A stretch of 64,000 bases of DNA from Acidobacteriota bacterium (lineage in GTDB: Bacteria; Acidobacteriota; Vicinamibacteria; Vicinamibacterales; CAVVIG01). The stretch spans positions 202,580 through 266,579 of the forward strand of contig JAFDVO010000003.1 in the NCBI GenBank assembly GCA_018268955.1, written 5' to 3'. The position numbers were made by a program, and so were the translations under genes. The notes under the pieces are model-generated. The model made no database searches, was not told the DNA's origin, and worked only from the letters and a program-made list of their open reading frames with translations. Shown here in pieces: positions 50,111-59,410 of the stretch (position 1 is its first letter; the number at the start of each line of letters is the position of its first letter).

Positions 50111-51979
50111 ATGTCCCAGATGGATCGTTCCGTTCTCGTTCCGGCCCTCACCAACATCGCCACGCGGCTCCGCATCGACTCGGTGGTGGCGACCTCGGCA
50201 ACCGGCACCGGTCACCCGACCAGCTGTGCCTCGGCCGCTGACATCATCGCGGCCCTGTTCTTCGCCGAGCTCCGGTTCGATCCGAAGGACCCGCAGCACC
50301 CGGGCGCGGATCGCTTCGTTCTCTCCAAGGGGCACGCGGCGCCGATTCTCTATGCCGCCTGGGCCGAGGCAGGGCTGTTCGATCGATCAGAACTCCTGAA
50401 GGTCCGCGACATCAGCTCGGACCTCGAAGGGCATCCCACGCCACGGCTCTCGTTCGTGGATGTGGCCACGGGGTCGCTCGGTCAGGGCATCTGCGCTGCC
50501 ATCGGTAGCGCGTTGAACGCACGCCGCATCGGCTCCGACTACCGCACGTACTGCCTGATTGGCGACGGTGAGTCGGCCGAAGGCTCGGTGTGGGAAGCCG
50601 CCGAAGTGGCGGCGCAGGATCAGCTCGACAACCTCTGCTGCATCACGGACGTGAACGCGCTCGGCCAGAGCCGCGCGACCATGTGGCAGCACGACCTCGA
50701 GCAGTTCGCGCGCCGCTGGCGCGCGTTCGGCTGGCACACGATCGCGATCGACGGCCACGACCTCAACCAGATCCTCGACGCGTTCGCCGAAGCCCGCGCC
50801 ACCAAGGGGCAGCCGACGATGATCGTGGCGCGCACGCTGAAGGGGAAGGGCATGGCCTTCGCCGAAGCCAAGGACAACTGGCACGGCAAGGCGTTCAAGA
50901 AGGGCGAGGAGATGGACTCGATCCTCGCCACGCTGAACACGCAGTTCGTTCCGCAGCAGGACGGCCTCGATCTCGCACAGCAGATCGCCCGTCCGGCGTC
51001 ACGCCCGGCGGATCCGCCGGCGCCGAAGGCGCTGGCAGCGCCCGAGTACAAGCTGGGTGAGCAGGTCGCGACGCGCGAAGCGTATGGTGCGGCCCTCGCA
51101 AAGCTCGGTGCGGCCGACATCCGCGTCGTCGCGCTCGACGCCGACGTGAAGAACTCCACGTTCAGCGACAAGTTCGAGAAGGTCTTCCCGCAGCGCTTCT
51201 ACCAGAACTTCATCGCCGAGCAGGTGATGGTCGGCTCCGCGATGGGGTTGGCCGCCCGCGGTGCGATTCCGTTCCCGTCCACCTTTGCGGCGTTTCTGAC
51301 CCGTGCGGCCGACTTCGTCCGCATGGCGGCCATCAGCAACGTCAACGTGAAGCTGGCCGGCTCGCACGCGGGCGTGTCAATCGGCGAGGACGGCCCGTCG
51401 CAGATGGCGCTCGAGGACCTCGGGATGTTCCGCGCGCAGCCGAACTTCGTCGTGCTCTACCCGTCGGACGGCGTGAGCACGGAGAAGCTGGTCGCGGCGA
51501 TGGCGTGGCACAAGGGCCCGGCCTATATGCGCACCAGCCGCCCGAAGACACCGGTGATCTACGGGCCGAACGAGACGTTCGAGATCGGTGGGCTGAAGGT
51601 GCTGCGCGAGAGCGCGAACGATGTGGCGACGGTTGTCGGCGCCGGCGTCACCCTGTTCGAGGCCCTCAAGGCGTACGACACGCTGAAGGCCGAGGGCCTC
51701 AGCATCCGCGTCATCGACCTCTACTCGCTGCAGCCGGTCGACAAGAACGCGCTCGTGGCGGCGGGCCGGGCAACGAAGGGGCAGATCGTCACGGTCGAGG
51801 ATCACTACGCGGCCGGCGGCATCGGCGACGCCGTGTCAGAGGCGGTGAGCGAAGCCGGGATCAAGGTCCACCGCATCGCGGTCCGCGAGATCCCCCGCAG
51901 CGGCAAGCCGGACGAACTGCTGGACCGCTACGGCATCTCCGCCAGCCACATCGTCTCCGCGGTCAAGGGCCTGAAGTAG
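50111..51979 (+). CDS. tkt: Transketolase
   Basis: A 622-residue thiamine diphosphate enzyme of the pentose phosphate pathway, complete in one chain. TGTGHPTSCASAAD, SKGHAAPILYAAW and the ThDP motif GDGESAEGSVWEA are in the N-terminal domain; the pyrimidine domain has FIAEQVMVGSAMGLA and SIGEDGPSQMALED; a transketolase C-terminal domain follows. Its length and the VATGSLGQG wording fit the shorter transketolases found in animals and many non-enteric bacteria. ATG at 50111 without a clear ribosome site because a heptamer array occupies the leader. Confidence 0.93.
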   Translation: MSQMDRSVLVPALTNIATRLRIDSVVATSATGTGHPTSCASAADIIAALFFAELRFDPKDPQHPGADRFVLSKGHAAPILYAAWAEAGLFDRSELLKVRDISSDLEGHPTPRLSFVDVATGSLGQGICAAIGSALNARRIGSDYRTYCLIGDGESAEGSVWEAAEVAAQDQLDNLCCITDVNALGQSRATMWQHDLEQFARRWRAFGWHTIAIDGHDLNQILDAFAEARATKGQPTMIVARTLKGKGMAFAEAKDNWHGKAFKKGEEMDSILATLNTQFVPQQDGLDLAQQIARPASRPADPPAPKALAAPEYKLGEQVATREAYGAALAKLGAADIRVVALDADVKNSTFSDKFEKVFPQRFYQNFIAEQVMVGSAMGLAARGAIPFPSTFAAFLTRAADFVRMAAISNVNVKLAGSHAGVSIGEDGPSQMALEDLGMFRAQPNFVVLYPSDGVSTEKLVAAMAWHKGPAYMRTSRPKTPVIYGPNETFEIGGLKVLRESANDVATVVGAGVTLFEALKAYDTLKAEGLSIRVIDLYSLQPVDKNALVAAGRATKGQIVTVEDHYAAGGIGDAVSEAVSEAGIKVHRIAVREIPRSGKPDELLDRYGISASHIVSAVKGLK

Positions 51980-51981
51980 CA

Positions 51982-52088
51982 GGCACTGCCACGGAGGACT
52001 CCGCGTTCAGACGGAGGACACTGCGCGATTCACATGAATGCCGCAGTGCCCTCGTCGTGCCCGGGAGCCTTCCGTGGTAGCGCTCTTG
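51982..52088. repeat. Inverted element (CACGGAG type) between convergent genes
   Basis: GGCACTGC (51982-51989) pairs with GCAGTGCC (52043-52050), and CACTGCG (52019-52025) with CGCAGTG (52042-52048), allowing alternative hairpins. CCACGGA and TCCGTGG copies frame the element. It touches the 3' ends of transketolase and of the Spy-like gene. Confidence 0.6.
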
Positions 52089-52091
52089 CGA

Positions 52092-52673
52092 CTAGCGCTG
52101 GCCGCGACCGCCGCGGCCGCGTGGGCCGGCGTCGTTCGGACGCTGCCCTTGGCGCTGCTTCAGCTCTGCCTGTTGCTGCTTCAGCTTCGTCTGCTGTTCG
52201 GGCGTGAGGATCTGGTAGACCTCGCTGTAGATCCGACCCTGCAGCACCGCCATGTCCGCGTCGACCGCCGCCACGTCTGCCGCGCGCGCGCGGATTCCGC
52301 CTTCGTCGAAGGTGCCGGTGATCGCCTCCTGCAGCGCCTGGTGCGCCTTCATCGCGCGGTCACCGATCGCCTTCTGATCATCACGGTGTGAGTCGAGAAT
52401 CTGCTTCACGCGATCGCGCTGATCGTTCGTGAGGTCGAGCCTGCCGAGCATCATCGGGCCGAGCCCGAGCGGTCCCCCGGGACCTCCTGGTCCACCACGT
52501 CGCCCCATCGGTCCGCCGGGGCCGGGGCCGAAGTCGCCGCGGCCTGCCCGAGGTCCCGGTCCACCTGGTCCGGGCCCCTGCGCGCTAAGATGCTGATACC
52601 CTGCGCCCGCAACCAGCACGGCGATCGCCGCCGCACCGAACCCGAGTGTCATGCGCCTGAAAACCTTCGTCAT
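52092..52673 (-). CDS. Spy/CpxP-like periplasmic protein
   Basis: A 193-residue protein with a signal peptide (GFGAAAIAVLVAGAGYQHLSAQG), a Gly/Pro-rich stretch (about residues 33-75), then a helical LTxxQ domain: LTNDQRDRVKQIL near 80 and LTPEQQTKLKQQQ near 160. The family includes Spy and CpxP, periplasmic chaperones and envelope-stress sensors. A GGAGG ribosome site lies 5 bases before the ATG. It is divergent from an OmpR-type regulator, as cpxP is from cpxR in E. coli, though the sequences are not close. Confidence 0.8.
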   Translation of the reverse strand: MTKVFRRMTLGFGAAAIAVLVAGAGYQHLSAQGPGPGGPGPRAGRGDFGPGPGGPMGRRGGPGGPGGPLGLGPMMLGRLDLTNDQRDRVKQILDSHRDDQKAIGDRAMKAHQALQEAITGTFDEGGIRARAADVAAVDADMAVLQGRIYSEVYQILTPEQQTKLKQQQAELKQRQGQRPNDAGPRGRGGRGQR

Positions 52674-52783
52674 GGGTGCCTCCGTCTATGGTGTGTGTGT
52701 GCCTGTCTGAACCTATTGGACGGGTGCGCCGTGGCGAGGTGATGGTGGATGTGTGAACAAACAATGACACCCGGAGCCGACCG

Positions 52784-53503
52784 ATGACTCAGGAACAGGT
52801 CCGAGTGCTGGTCGTCGAAGACGAGCCGAACATCCGTGAGCTCGTCTGCCTGCACCTGCGCCACGAGGGCTACACGTGCGAGGGGGCCGCCGACGGGCAG
52901 GAAGGGTTGAAGAAAGCGCAGGCCGAGCGCTACGACCTGCTCGTGCTGGACCTGATGCTTCCCGGGCTCGACGGCCTGTCGCTCTGTCGCGCCGTGCGCA
53001 ATGGGCGCCTCAACGCGGACGTGCCGATCCTGATGCTCACGGCGAAGCGCGAAGAGGCCGACAAGGTCGTTGGGCTCGAGAGCGGTGCGGACGACTACCT
53101 GACCAAGCCGTTCGGCGTACGCGAGTTCGTCGCACGTGCCCGCGCGCTGCTCCGGCGCCCGCGTGTGTCCGCGGCACAGCAGGAGGCGAGCGGCGGGAGC
53201 GAGGTCCTCCGCAGCCAGGGTATCGAGATCGATCTTCCCCGCCGCAAGGTCACCGTGTTCGGCCGCGAGGTCGAGCTGACGGACCAGGAGTTCCGGCTTC
53301 TCCACCTGCTGGCCACGCACCCCGGCATCGTCTTCAGCCGCGAAGCGCTGCTCTCGAAGATCTGGCGCGGCGACACGTTCGTGACGGTCCGCAGCGTCGA
53401 CACGCTCGTGAAGCGCCTCCGGCGCCGCATCGAGACCGACCCCGCCAACCCCACGTTCGTCCAGACGGTGTGGGGCGTGGGATACAAGTTTGCTGACGCG
53501 TGA
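52784..53503 (+). CDS. OmpR/PhoB-type response regulator
   Basis: A 239-residue two-domain regulator. The receiver domain has the acidic pair in VVEDEP, the phosphorylated Asp56 in LLVLDLMLPGLDG and the lysine in DDYLTKPFG. The C-terminal winged helix (from ELTDQEFRLLHLLATHPG; VDTLVKRLRRRIE; VWGVGYKFAD) binds DNA. GGAG lies 8 bases before the ATG. There is no sensor kinase gene next to it, so it is an orphan in this window. The divergent Spy-like gene is its most likely local target. Confidence 0.93.
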   Translation: MTQEQVRVLVVEDEPNIRELVCLHLRHEGYTCEGAADGQEGLKKAQAERYDLLVLDLMLPGLDGLSLCRAVRNGRLNADVPILMLTAKREEADKVVGLESGADDYLTKPFGVREFVARARALLRRPRVSAAQQEASGGSEVLRSQGIEIDLPRRKVTVFGREVELTDQEFRLLHLLATHPGIVFSREALLSKIWRGDTFVTVRSVDTLVKRLRRRIETDPANPTFVQTVWGVGYKFADA

Positions 53504-53516
53504 CGCGGCGACAGCC

Positions 53517-53608
53517 AGCAATGCAGAAATGCTGCAATGCACGAATGCCAGCCTGAGACGCAAGAGTCCGACGACTGTGTGCGTTTCTGCATTCCGCGTT
53601 TGTGCGTT
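53517..53608. repeat. Inverted octamer arrays (GAAATGCA type)
   Basis: The left block has AGCAATGC, AGAAATGC, TGCAATGC, ACGAATGC (53517-53548). The right block has TGTGCGTT, TCTGCATT, CCGCGTT, TGTGCGTT (53578-53608), i.e. similar words on the other strand. They lie between the regulator and the DUF72 gene, whose TAA stop is in the last unit. Confidence 0.75.
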
Positions 53609-54353
53609 ACGGGCGAGCGTCGCGCGCCTGGTGACCCAGCATCGAGCGCAGGCGTGCCGCGTCGCTCGGTGCGTGCCCGCCGACGTCATTGTTGAAGTAC
53701 GCGTAGACCGGCGTGCCTGACGCGGCGCGTGGGGCGAGCCACTCGGCCCAGCGCGCGAGCTGGTCGTCCGCGTAGCTGCCGCTGTAGCGCTGCGTGCCGT
53801 GGAAGCGGACGTAGGCAATCGGGCCGACCTGGATCTGGCCGCTCGCCGAACCGGCCATGTCGTGCAGGCAGAGCGAGACGCGATGGCGATCCAGCAGCGC
53901 GAGCGCCCGGTCGTCGTACCAGCTCGGATCGCGGAACTCGATGACGTGCTGGCGTCGCGGCGGAAGCGCGTCGAGGAACTGTTCGAGGCGTTCGAGATTG
54001 AGCGGCCACTTCGGCGGGAGCTGATACAGGACGGGGCCCAGCGTGCGCCCGAGTTCCCGCGCGCGTGAGAAGAACAGCTCGAGCGGTGCCTCGGGATCCT
54101 TGAGCTTCTTCATATGCGTGAGGAAGCGGCTCGCCTTCACGGCGAAGACGAACCCGTGCGGCGCTCGCGCCCGCCACGAACGGAACACTGGCGTGTCAGG
54201 CAGGCGATAGAAGGTGTTGTTGATCTCGACCGTGTCGAATCGTTCTGCGTAGAACGGGAACCACTGGCTGACCGGCAGTTCCGCCGGATAGAAATCCCCG
54301 CGCCAGTGCCGATACTGCCACCCCGAACAGCCGACACGCACCGTCGCCATCAT
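53607..54353 (-). CDS. DUF72 family protein
   Basis: A 248-residue TIM-barrel protein of the DUF72 (YecE) family. VRVGCSGWQYRHWRGDFYP at the N-terminus, FDTVEINNTFYRLP, KLKDPEAPLELFF, LYQLPPKWPLNLERL, IEFRDPSWY and YVRFHGTQRYSGSY are the family's conserved blocks. No activity is established for the family. ATG at 54353 chosen (a second ATG follows; a TTG at 54368 is possible). Its stop codon lies in an octamer array. Confidence 0.9.
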   Translation of the reverse strand: MMATVRVGCSGWQYRHWRGDFYPAELPVSQWFPFYAERFDTVEINNTFYRLPDTPVFRSWRARAPHGFVFAVKASRFLTHMKKLKDPEAPLELFFSRARELGRTLGPVLYQLPPKWPLNLERLEQFLDALPPRRQHVIEFRDPSWYDDRALALLDRHRVSLCLHDMAGSASGQIQVGPIAYVRFHGTQRYSGSYADDQLARWAEWLAPRAASGTPVYAYFNNDVGGHAPSDAARLRSMLGHQARDARP

Positions 54354-54410
54354 GCCCGACCTGAGCAAAGCCAGGGCCGCTCACCTGACGTCGACAGACG
54401 CAGACACGCG

Positions 54411-54608
54411 GAAATGCAGAAATGCAGGAATGCAGAAATGCACGAAAGCAGGAATGCAGCACGCGTGAGGCAGAAACGCTGCAACGCAAGAACGCCGCGG
54501 ATCAGTTCATCTCATGGTTGGCCGCCTGCGTTGCGCCGCCCGAACGGCGGTCTTGGCCTGTTCGCGTGTTGCGTCCTTGCACTCTTGCGTTCGTGCATTG
54601 TTGCGTTA
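54411..54608. repeat. Large inverted octamer element (GGAATGCA type)
   Basis: Left block 54411-54490: ten in-phase 8-base units beginning GAAATGCA, GAAATGCA, GGAATGCA. Right block 54561-54608: six units such as TTGCGTCC, TTGCACTC, TTGCGTTC on the opposite strand. The ~70 bases between include GCCGCC/GGCGG hairpins. It lies between the TonB receptor stop and the DUF72 start. Confidence 0.75.
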
Positions 54609-54620
54609 CCACCGTCGGGT

Positions 54621-57137
54621 TCAAAACCTGACCCTGACCCCCGCGTAGACGCTGCGCGGTGCGCCAGGCGCGAGGAACGTGCTCTGCTGCAGCGGGTACT
54701 CGCCGTTGATAGGTGGGAACGGACGCGCGACGAATGCGCCGGTGACGTCCAGCCCGGTGGGGCCAAGCTGTGCAGCGGTCGCGTACGTCCGATCGAAGAG
54801 GTTTGTGGCCTGCGCGAAGAGCTGGAGGCGCGGTGCCAGCGCGTAGCGCGCGTGCGCGTTGACGACGGCGTAGGCGTCTGTGCGGCCAGGGCCGAGGTAG
54901 TAGACGCCATCCGGCTCGTGTTCGCCGTTCTCGTTGCCGCGGGCGGGCGCACCGGAGATGGCCAGCAGGTCGACATCGACGCTCAACGCGCGTGTGAGAC
55001 GCACGTCGCCAAACACCTTCAGTGTGTGACGCGGGATGAGAGGAATGTGCGTGCCGGGTTCGATCGCAATCGTGCCCTCCACACCGGGAACGCCTTGCGA
55101 CGCCGCCTCGTTCGAGCTGTTGCCGGTGCCATTGACCGTCTCTGCACTCCGGAACGTGGCGGAGAGCCAGGTATACCCGGTACCGAGTGACGCGCGTCCG
55201 AACTGGCCGCTCACGGCGCCTTCGAGCCCGCGCCGTTCCGTCCGGCCGAAGTTCCGGAAATAGCCAAAGCCGGTCGTCTCCGACGCGACGAACAGGATGT
55301 CGTCCGTGTTGCTCGCGCGAAACACGCCGGCGTTCCAGCGCAGGCGGCGGCCGGCGCGGCCGCGAACCCCGGTCTCCAGCGTTCGCGTGACGACCTGCGA
55401 CAGCGGGGGATCGCCAGCCATTGCGTTCGGCAGCTTGCACGGGAGGTCCGGGTTGGCGCACCCGAGTTCGACCGAGGTCGGCGTGCGGCTGCCCTCGCTG
55501 TACGCGGCGTATGCGGTCAGCGCAGGCGTGGCGGCGAACGTCATCCCCACGGCAGGGTTGAGCCGGCCGAACCCATGCTCGCCGCTCAGCGACGCGTCGT
55601 CGTCCGGCCTGATGTTGTCGGTGTTCCGGATGGACGTGTGGTTGTAGCGGCCGGAGAGCGTCGCATGCCATCGAGAGCCGAGGGCCAGAGTGTCCGCGGC
55701 GAAGAGGCTCCAGGTCCGCTGGGTTCCATCCAGGTTCACGCGCGTGTCGAATGGTTCACCGTCCACCACCCCGCCCGAGACGCCGTCAGCGAACGCGCCC
55801 GTCCCGACGACCGACCGATTCGGTGCGAGATACCCAAGCTCACTGGACTGCTCGAACGTGAGTCCACTCGCATCGACACCAGCCCCCGCGGTCAGCAGGT
55901 GGCCGAGCGCTCCGCGCCTGAACCGCCAGGTGCCCTGGGCGGATACGCCGACGCTCCGTTGCCGCGTCGCCGTCGTGTTGAGCAGTCCGTTGCACTTCTC
56001 GGCCGGCTCGTCGACGAGCAGCACGTTCGCGAGGCAGCGCCAGAAGGGGAAGTGCGTATTCGCGGCAGATGCTCCGCTTGCGGGCACGTCGCGGTAGCCT
56101 GCGGCGATCAGCGCCGCGCGCTCGGCAGCGGTCGGTTGATACACGGATTGATCGAGGGAGGCTTCGTTGATGTCGCCGTTCAGGGTGTCGGAGTGGATCG
56201 AGCGGAGGTACGCGCTCGCCGCGTACGCGGTGCGCTCCGAGACGACGTGCCGCGCCGAGGCCGTGATCCAGGTCGACCTGTTCTGCGTGATGTCGGGCGT
56301 GGTGTAAACGCTGGCGTAGTCGCGCGACAGCAGCCGCATTTCCTGCAGCCCGTTGCCGTGGAGGTTGTTGTTCGCGTGCCCGCCTGACACCGTCAGCGCA
56401 CTGGGACCATGCGTCCAGCCGATCTTGGCGAACACCTGCCGCACAGCCGACGGCGAGTACTCACGCCAGCCGTCGTCTCCGAAGAGTGTCCCCGCCGCGT
56501 ACCAGTTCAGTGTCCCATCCGTCCGCGCACCGCCATGTTCGAACTCGACCGACCGCCGGAGATGACTGCCGAACAGCCCCTGCACCGAGGTCCCTTTGTG
56601 CGTGAGGCCGTCCTTGGTGTGGAGCACGAGCGCGCCCCCGAGCGTGTTCAGCCCGAAGAGCGGATTGGAACCGGGCATCAGGGTGGACGATGAGATCGCG
56701 AGACGCGGAATGAGATCCCAGCTCACGACCTCCCCGAAGGGCTGGTTCATGCGCATGCCGTCGAGATACACGCTCAGCCCCTGCGGCGTGCCGAGCAGCG
56801 GCGACGCCGTGTAGCCGCGATAGTTCACGTCCGCCTGGAACGGGTTCCCCTGGATCTCGTTGATGTGGACTGCCGTCGCGCGTCGCTTCAGGAAGTCCGA
56901 GAGATCGAGTGCGTTGGCGCGGTCGATGTCGTCGGCCGTTGCGTTCTGCACCGGCGCGGGGATCTGGTCCTGCGGCACTTCCATGCCGGGCAGCACGGTC
57001 GCGCCGACCACATCGACTGTCTCCCGATATTCAGGTTGGGGTGGCGGCGTGGCTGCGGGCTGCTGCGCAGCAAGCGGACGTACGAACGTCAGCGCCACAA
57101 GCGCAGCCAGGCGAATAGTCCAGCGGGCGTCGATCAC
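54621..57137 (-). CDS. TonB-dependent outer-membrane receptor
   Basis: An 838-residue receptor: signal peptide ([16 protein letters not shown]), a plug domain ([61 protein letters not shown]) and a 22-strand-type beta barrel ending in VRVRF with a terminal aromatic residue. Two cysteine pairs (CLANVLL...[11 protein letters not shown]) lie in loops. No carboxypeptidase-like N-terminal domain is seen. The ligand is unknown; no siderophore or transporter genes are near. GTG at 57137 with GAGGAG 5 bases upstream, and a palindrome over the -10 region. Confidence 0.92.
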   Translation of the reverse strand: MIDARWTIRLAALVALTFVRPLAAQQPAATPPPQPEYRETVDVVGATVLPGMEVPQDQIPAPVQNATADDIDRANALDLSDFLKRRATAVHINEIQGNPFQADVNYRGYTASPLLGTPQGLSVYLDGMRMNQPFGEVVSWDLIPRLAISSSTLMPGSNPLFGLNTLGGALVLHTKDGLTHKGTSVQGLFGSHLRRSVEFEHGGARTDGTLNWYAAGTLFGDDGWREYSPSAVRQVFAKIGWTHGPSALTVSGGHANNNLHGNGLQEMRLLSRDYASVYTTPDITQNRSTWITASARHVVSERTAYAASAYLRSIHSDTLNGDINEASLDQSVYQPTAAERAALIAAGYRDVPASGASAANTHFPFWRCLANVLLVDEPAEKCNGLLNTTATRQRSVGVSAQGTWRFRRGALGHLLTAGAGVDASGLTFEQSSELGYLAPNRSVVGTGAFADGVSGGVVDGEPFDTRVNLDGTQRTWSLFAADTLALGSRWHATLSGRYNHTSIRNTDNIRPDDDASLSGEHGFGRLNPAVGMTFAATPALTAYAAYSEGSRTPTSVELGCANPDLPCKLPNAMAGDPPLSQVVTRTLETGVRGRAGRRLRWNAGVFRASNTDDILFVASETTGFGYFRNFGRTERRGLEGAVSGQFGRASLGTGYTWLSATFRSAETVNGTGNSSNEAASQGVPGVEGTIAIEPGTHIPLIPRHTLKVFGDVRLTRALSVDVDLLAISGAPARGNENGEHEPDGVYYLGPGRTDAYAVVNAHARYALAPRLQLFAQATNLFDRTYATAAQLGPTGLDVTGAFVARPFPPINGEYPLQQSTFLAPGAPRSVYAGVRVRF

Positions 57138-57168
57138 GTGTCTCCTCGAGCGGCGCTCGCGGCCGCTC

Positions 57169-57182
57169 GTCGATATTACGAC
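57169..57182 (-). promoter_or_regulatory. -10 region of the TonB receptor within a palindrome
   Basis: GTCG-ATATTA-CGAC is an interrupted palindrome whose centre reads TAATAT on the minus strand (57178-57173), about 35 bases before the receptor GTG. A second palindrome, GCTGTC-N7-GACAGC, lies at 57215-57233. Either could be a repressor site; no Fur-box match is evident. Confidence 0.35.
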
Positions 57183-57366
57183 GTGGTAGAGCTCCGATTT
57201 CCGCGTATTGCTGTGCTGTCAAATCCGGACAGCGGCCGATACACTGGGTGTGCGGCTTTGCGTCTTCGCGCGAAGCTCCCACTCACAACCCATCCGCGCG
57301 ACCAGCCGCCCCGCATGGTGTCGGCCGTTCTGTCGGCCCGTCCGGTGGCGAACACAGGAGTAGCCC

Positions 57367-59178
57367 GTGTCCGCACGTAAGTGGTTCCGTTCCCGCGCCC
57401 CGTGGATTGCCCTCACGGTGGTGTTGCTGGTCTCGATCGGCAGTGCCGCCGCGTGGCACGTCCGCCGCGTCGACCCGCGCCCGCTGCTGTTCTCCGACCT
57501 CCTGGTGAACATCGAGAAGGGAACGGTCGCGGAGCTCGTGGTCAGCGGGGACCAGCTCGACGTGAAGACCAGCGACGGGACCGCCTACCGCACGACGGCG
57601 CCGGCCAACTACGTGTCGGCCAATCCCGCCTTCCTTGCGGACCTCGCGCGGAAGAACGTTCGCATTGACGTGCGCGGGTCAGCCGCTGACGCAGCCTACG
57701 GCTACGGCGCCCTCGCGATTGGGCTCACGTTCATCGTGATGGTCGGGCTGGCGCTCTACCGCGTCACGTCCGGGCGGATCCCCGCGCTCGACGGCAAGAC
57801 GCGCGAGGCCGATCCGGAATCGTCGCCGATCACGTTCGACGACGTGGCCGGGGTGGACGAGGCGAAGGAGGAAGTGAAGGAGATCGTCGACTTCCTCCGC
57901 GAGCCGTCGCGCTTCTCGGCCATCGGCGGACGCATTCCGAAGGGCGTGCTGCTCGTCGGACCGCCCGGAACGGGCAAGACCCTGCTCGCCCGCTCGATCG
58001 CGGGTGAAGCGAAGGTGCCGTTCCTCTTCACCAGCGGCTCGGACTTCGTCGAGATGTATGCGGGCGTTGGCGCTTCGCGCATCCGCCGGCTCTTCAAGGA
58101 CGCCCGCCGCCATCCAGCCTGCATCATCTTCATCGACGAACTCGATGCCGTGGGTCGCAGCCGCGGCGGCAATTCCCTCAGCCACGAAGAACGCGAGCAG
58201 ACGCTCAATCAGCTGCTCGTCGAGATGGACGGCTTCTCACCCAACCAGGGCATCGTCGTCATCGCCGCGACGAACCGTCCGGATATCCTGGACCCCGCGC
58301 TGTTGCGGCCCGGCCGTTTCGACCGGCAGGTGACGGTCGGCGCGCCCGACGTGAAGGGGCGCGAGCAGATCCTCCGGATTCACGCGAAGAAGGTCGCCCT
58401 GGACGCGGAAGTGGACCTGCGGCAGATCGCCCGCGGCACTCCCGGCTTCTCGGGTGCCGATCTCGCCAACCTCATGAACGAAGCGGCGCTGCTCGCGGTG
58501 CGGGCGGGTCGCTCGACCATCACCGGCAACGACCTCGACCAAGCTCGCGACAAGGTGCTCATGGGGGTGGAGCGGCGCTCGCTCCAGATGACCGAGCACG
58601 AGCGCGTCACGTGCGCGTATCACGAGTCAGGCCATGCGGTGGTCGCGGCGCTGCTGCCGCATGCCGACCCGCTGCACAAGGTGACGATCGTCCCGCGCGG
58701 CCGCGCGCTGGGCGTGACGATGCAGCTGCCGGAAGGGGACCGGCATACGCACACGCGCGAGTTCCTCGAGGCGCAGATTGCGATTCTCATGGGCGGCCGC
58801 ATTGCCGAGGAACTGTTCCTGCGCCAGATGACGAGCGGTGCGGGCAACGACATCGAGCGGGCGACCGACATCGCGCGTCGGATGGTCTGCGAGTTCGGCA
58901 TGTCGCCCGCGCTGGGGCCGCTGGCGTACCGCACGCCCGGCAACCCGTGGGAGACCGACCGTGGCGTCGGCATCAGCGAGGCGACCGCGCAGCGCGTCGA
59001 CGAAGAGGTCCGCGACCTCGTGATGCGCGGGTACGAGACCGCGCGCCAGATCATCGCCAAGCACCGCGGCGCCGTGCGCGCGATGGCCGAGGAACTCCTC
59101 ACCGTCGAATCGCTGGACTCGGACGGCATCAAGGCCATCATCGCCTCGAACCTCAGCGACCAGCAGAAGACCGCCTAA
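57367..59178 (+). CDS. ftsH: ATP-dependent zinc metalloprotease FtsH
   Basis: A 603-residue membrane AAA+ protease. Two helices ([18 protein letters not shown] near residue 15 and [17 protein letters not shown] near 120) enclose a periplasmic domain. The AAA module has [19 protein letters not shown] and [14 protein letters not shown]; the protease has HESGH and the third zinc-ligand region [11 protein letters not shown]. It degrades damaged membrane proteins and regulators. GTG at 57367 with AGGAG 6 bases upstream. The second FtsH helix is followed by the usual [13 protein letters not shown]. Confidence 0.95.
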   Translation: MSARKWFRSRAPWIALTVVLLVSIGSAAAWHVRRVDPRPLLFSDLLVNIEKGTVAELVVSGDQLDVKTSDGTAYRTTAPANYVSANPAFLADLARKNVRIDVRGSAADAAYGYGALAIGLTFIVMVGLALYRVTSGRIPALDGKTREADPESSPITFDDVAGVDEAKEEVKEIVDFLREPSRFSAIGGRIPKGVLLVGPPGTGKTLLARSIAGEAKVPFLFTSGSDFVEMYAGVGASRIRRLFKDARRHPACIIFIDELDAVGRSRGGNSLSHEEREQTLNQLLVEMDGFSPNQGIVVIAATNRPDILDPALLRPGRFDRQVTVGAPDVKGREQILRIHAKKVALDAEVDLRQIARGTPGFSGADLANLMNEAALLAVRAGRSTITGNDLDQARDKVLMGVERRSLQMTEHERVTCAYHESGHAVVAALLPHADPLHKVTIVPRGRALGVTMQLPEGDRHTHTREFLEAQIAILMGGRIAEELFLRQMTSGAGNDIERATDIARRMVCEFGMSPALGPLAYRTPGNPWETDRGVGISEATAQRVDEEVRDLVMRGYETARQIIAKHRGAVRAMAEELLTVESLDSDGIKAIIASNLSDQQKTA

Positions 59179-59232
59179 GGTAGGGAACACACGTTGGAGG
59201 ACGAAGGACAGAGGGCGGAGGCGACGGGTCGA

Positions 59233-59260
59233 GGTTAGGGGCTGGGAACTCGGGGCTCGG
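59233..59260. repeat. Heptamer array (GGCTCGG type)
   Basis: Four 7-base units: GGTTAGG, GGCTGGG, AACTCGG, GGCTCGG. It lies in the 232-base gap downstream of ftsH, related to the arrays at 26670 and 39577. Confidence 0.6.
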
Positions 59261-59279
59261 GCCCACCAGACCGCCGTGG

Positions 59280-59299
59280 GGTCACGCTTCGGCGTGACC
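59280..59299 (+). terminator. UUCG-tetraloop hairpin downstream of ftsH
   Basis: A perfect 8-bp stem GGTCACGC/GCGTGACC closes a TTCG loop, the very stable C(UUCG)G tetraloop. It lies about 100 bases after ftsH. No T-tract follows, so it may stabilise the 3' end or act as a factor-dependent terminator rather than a classical one. Confidence 0.45.
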
Positions 59300-59338
59300 G
59301 CAGGTCCCGTGTGAGGGAGGAGAGTTTCTTCCTTCGTC

Positions 59339-59367
59339 GATTCGCGATCAGCGATTAGCAATTCGCA
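59339..59367. repeat. Heptamer array (GCTAATC type, minus orientation)
   Basis: On the minus strand four 7-base units: GCGAATT, GCTAATC, GCTGATC, GCGAATC. They match the arrays at 32244 and 39417, here inverted, and end ~45 bases before the esterase gene. Confidence 0.65.
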
Positions 59368-59410
59368 TTTCCAGATGTGAGAGAATCTGCGCCTCATCGA
59401 GGAGACGCAG

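Noticed and set aside
57215-57233. Fur-box upstream of the TonB receptor
   Set aside because: GCTGTC-N7-GACAGC is palindromic but GC-rich and does not resemble the AT-rich Fur consensus.
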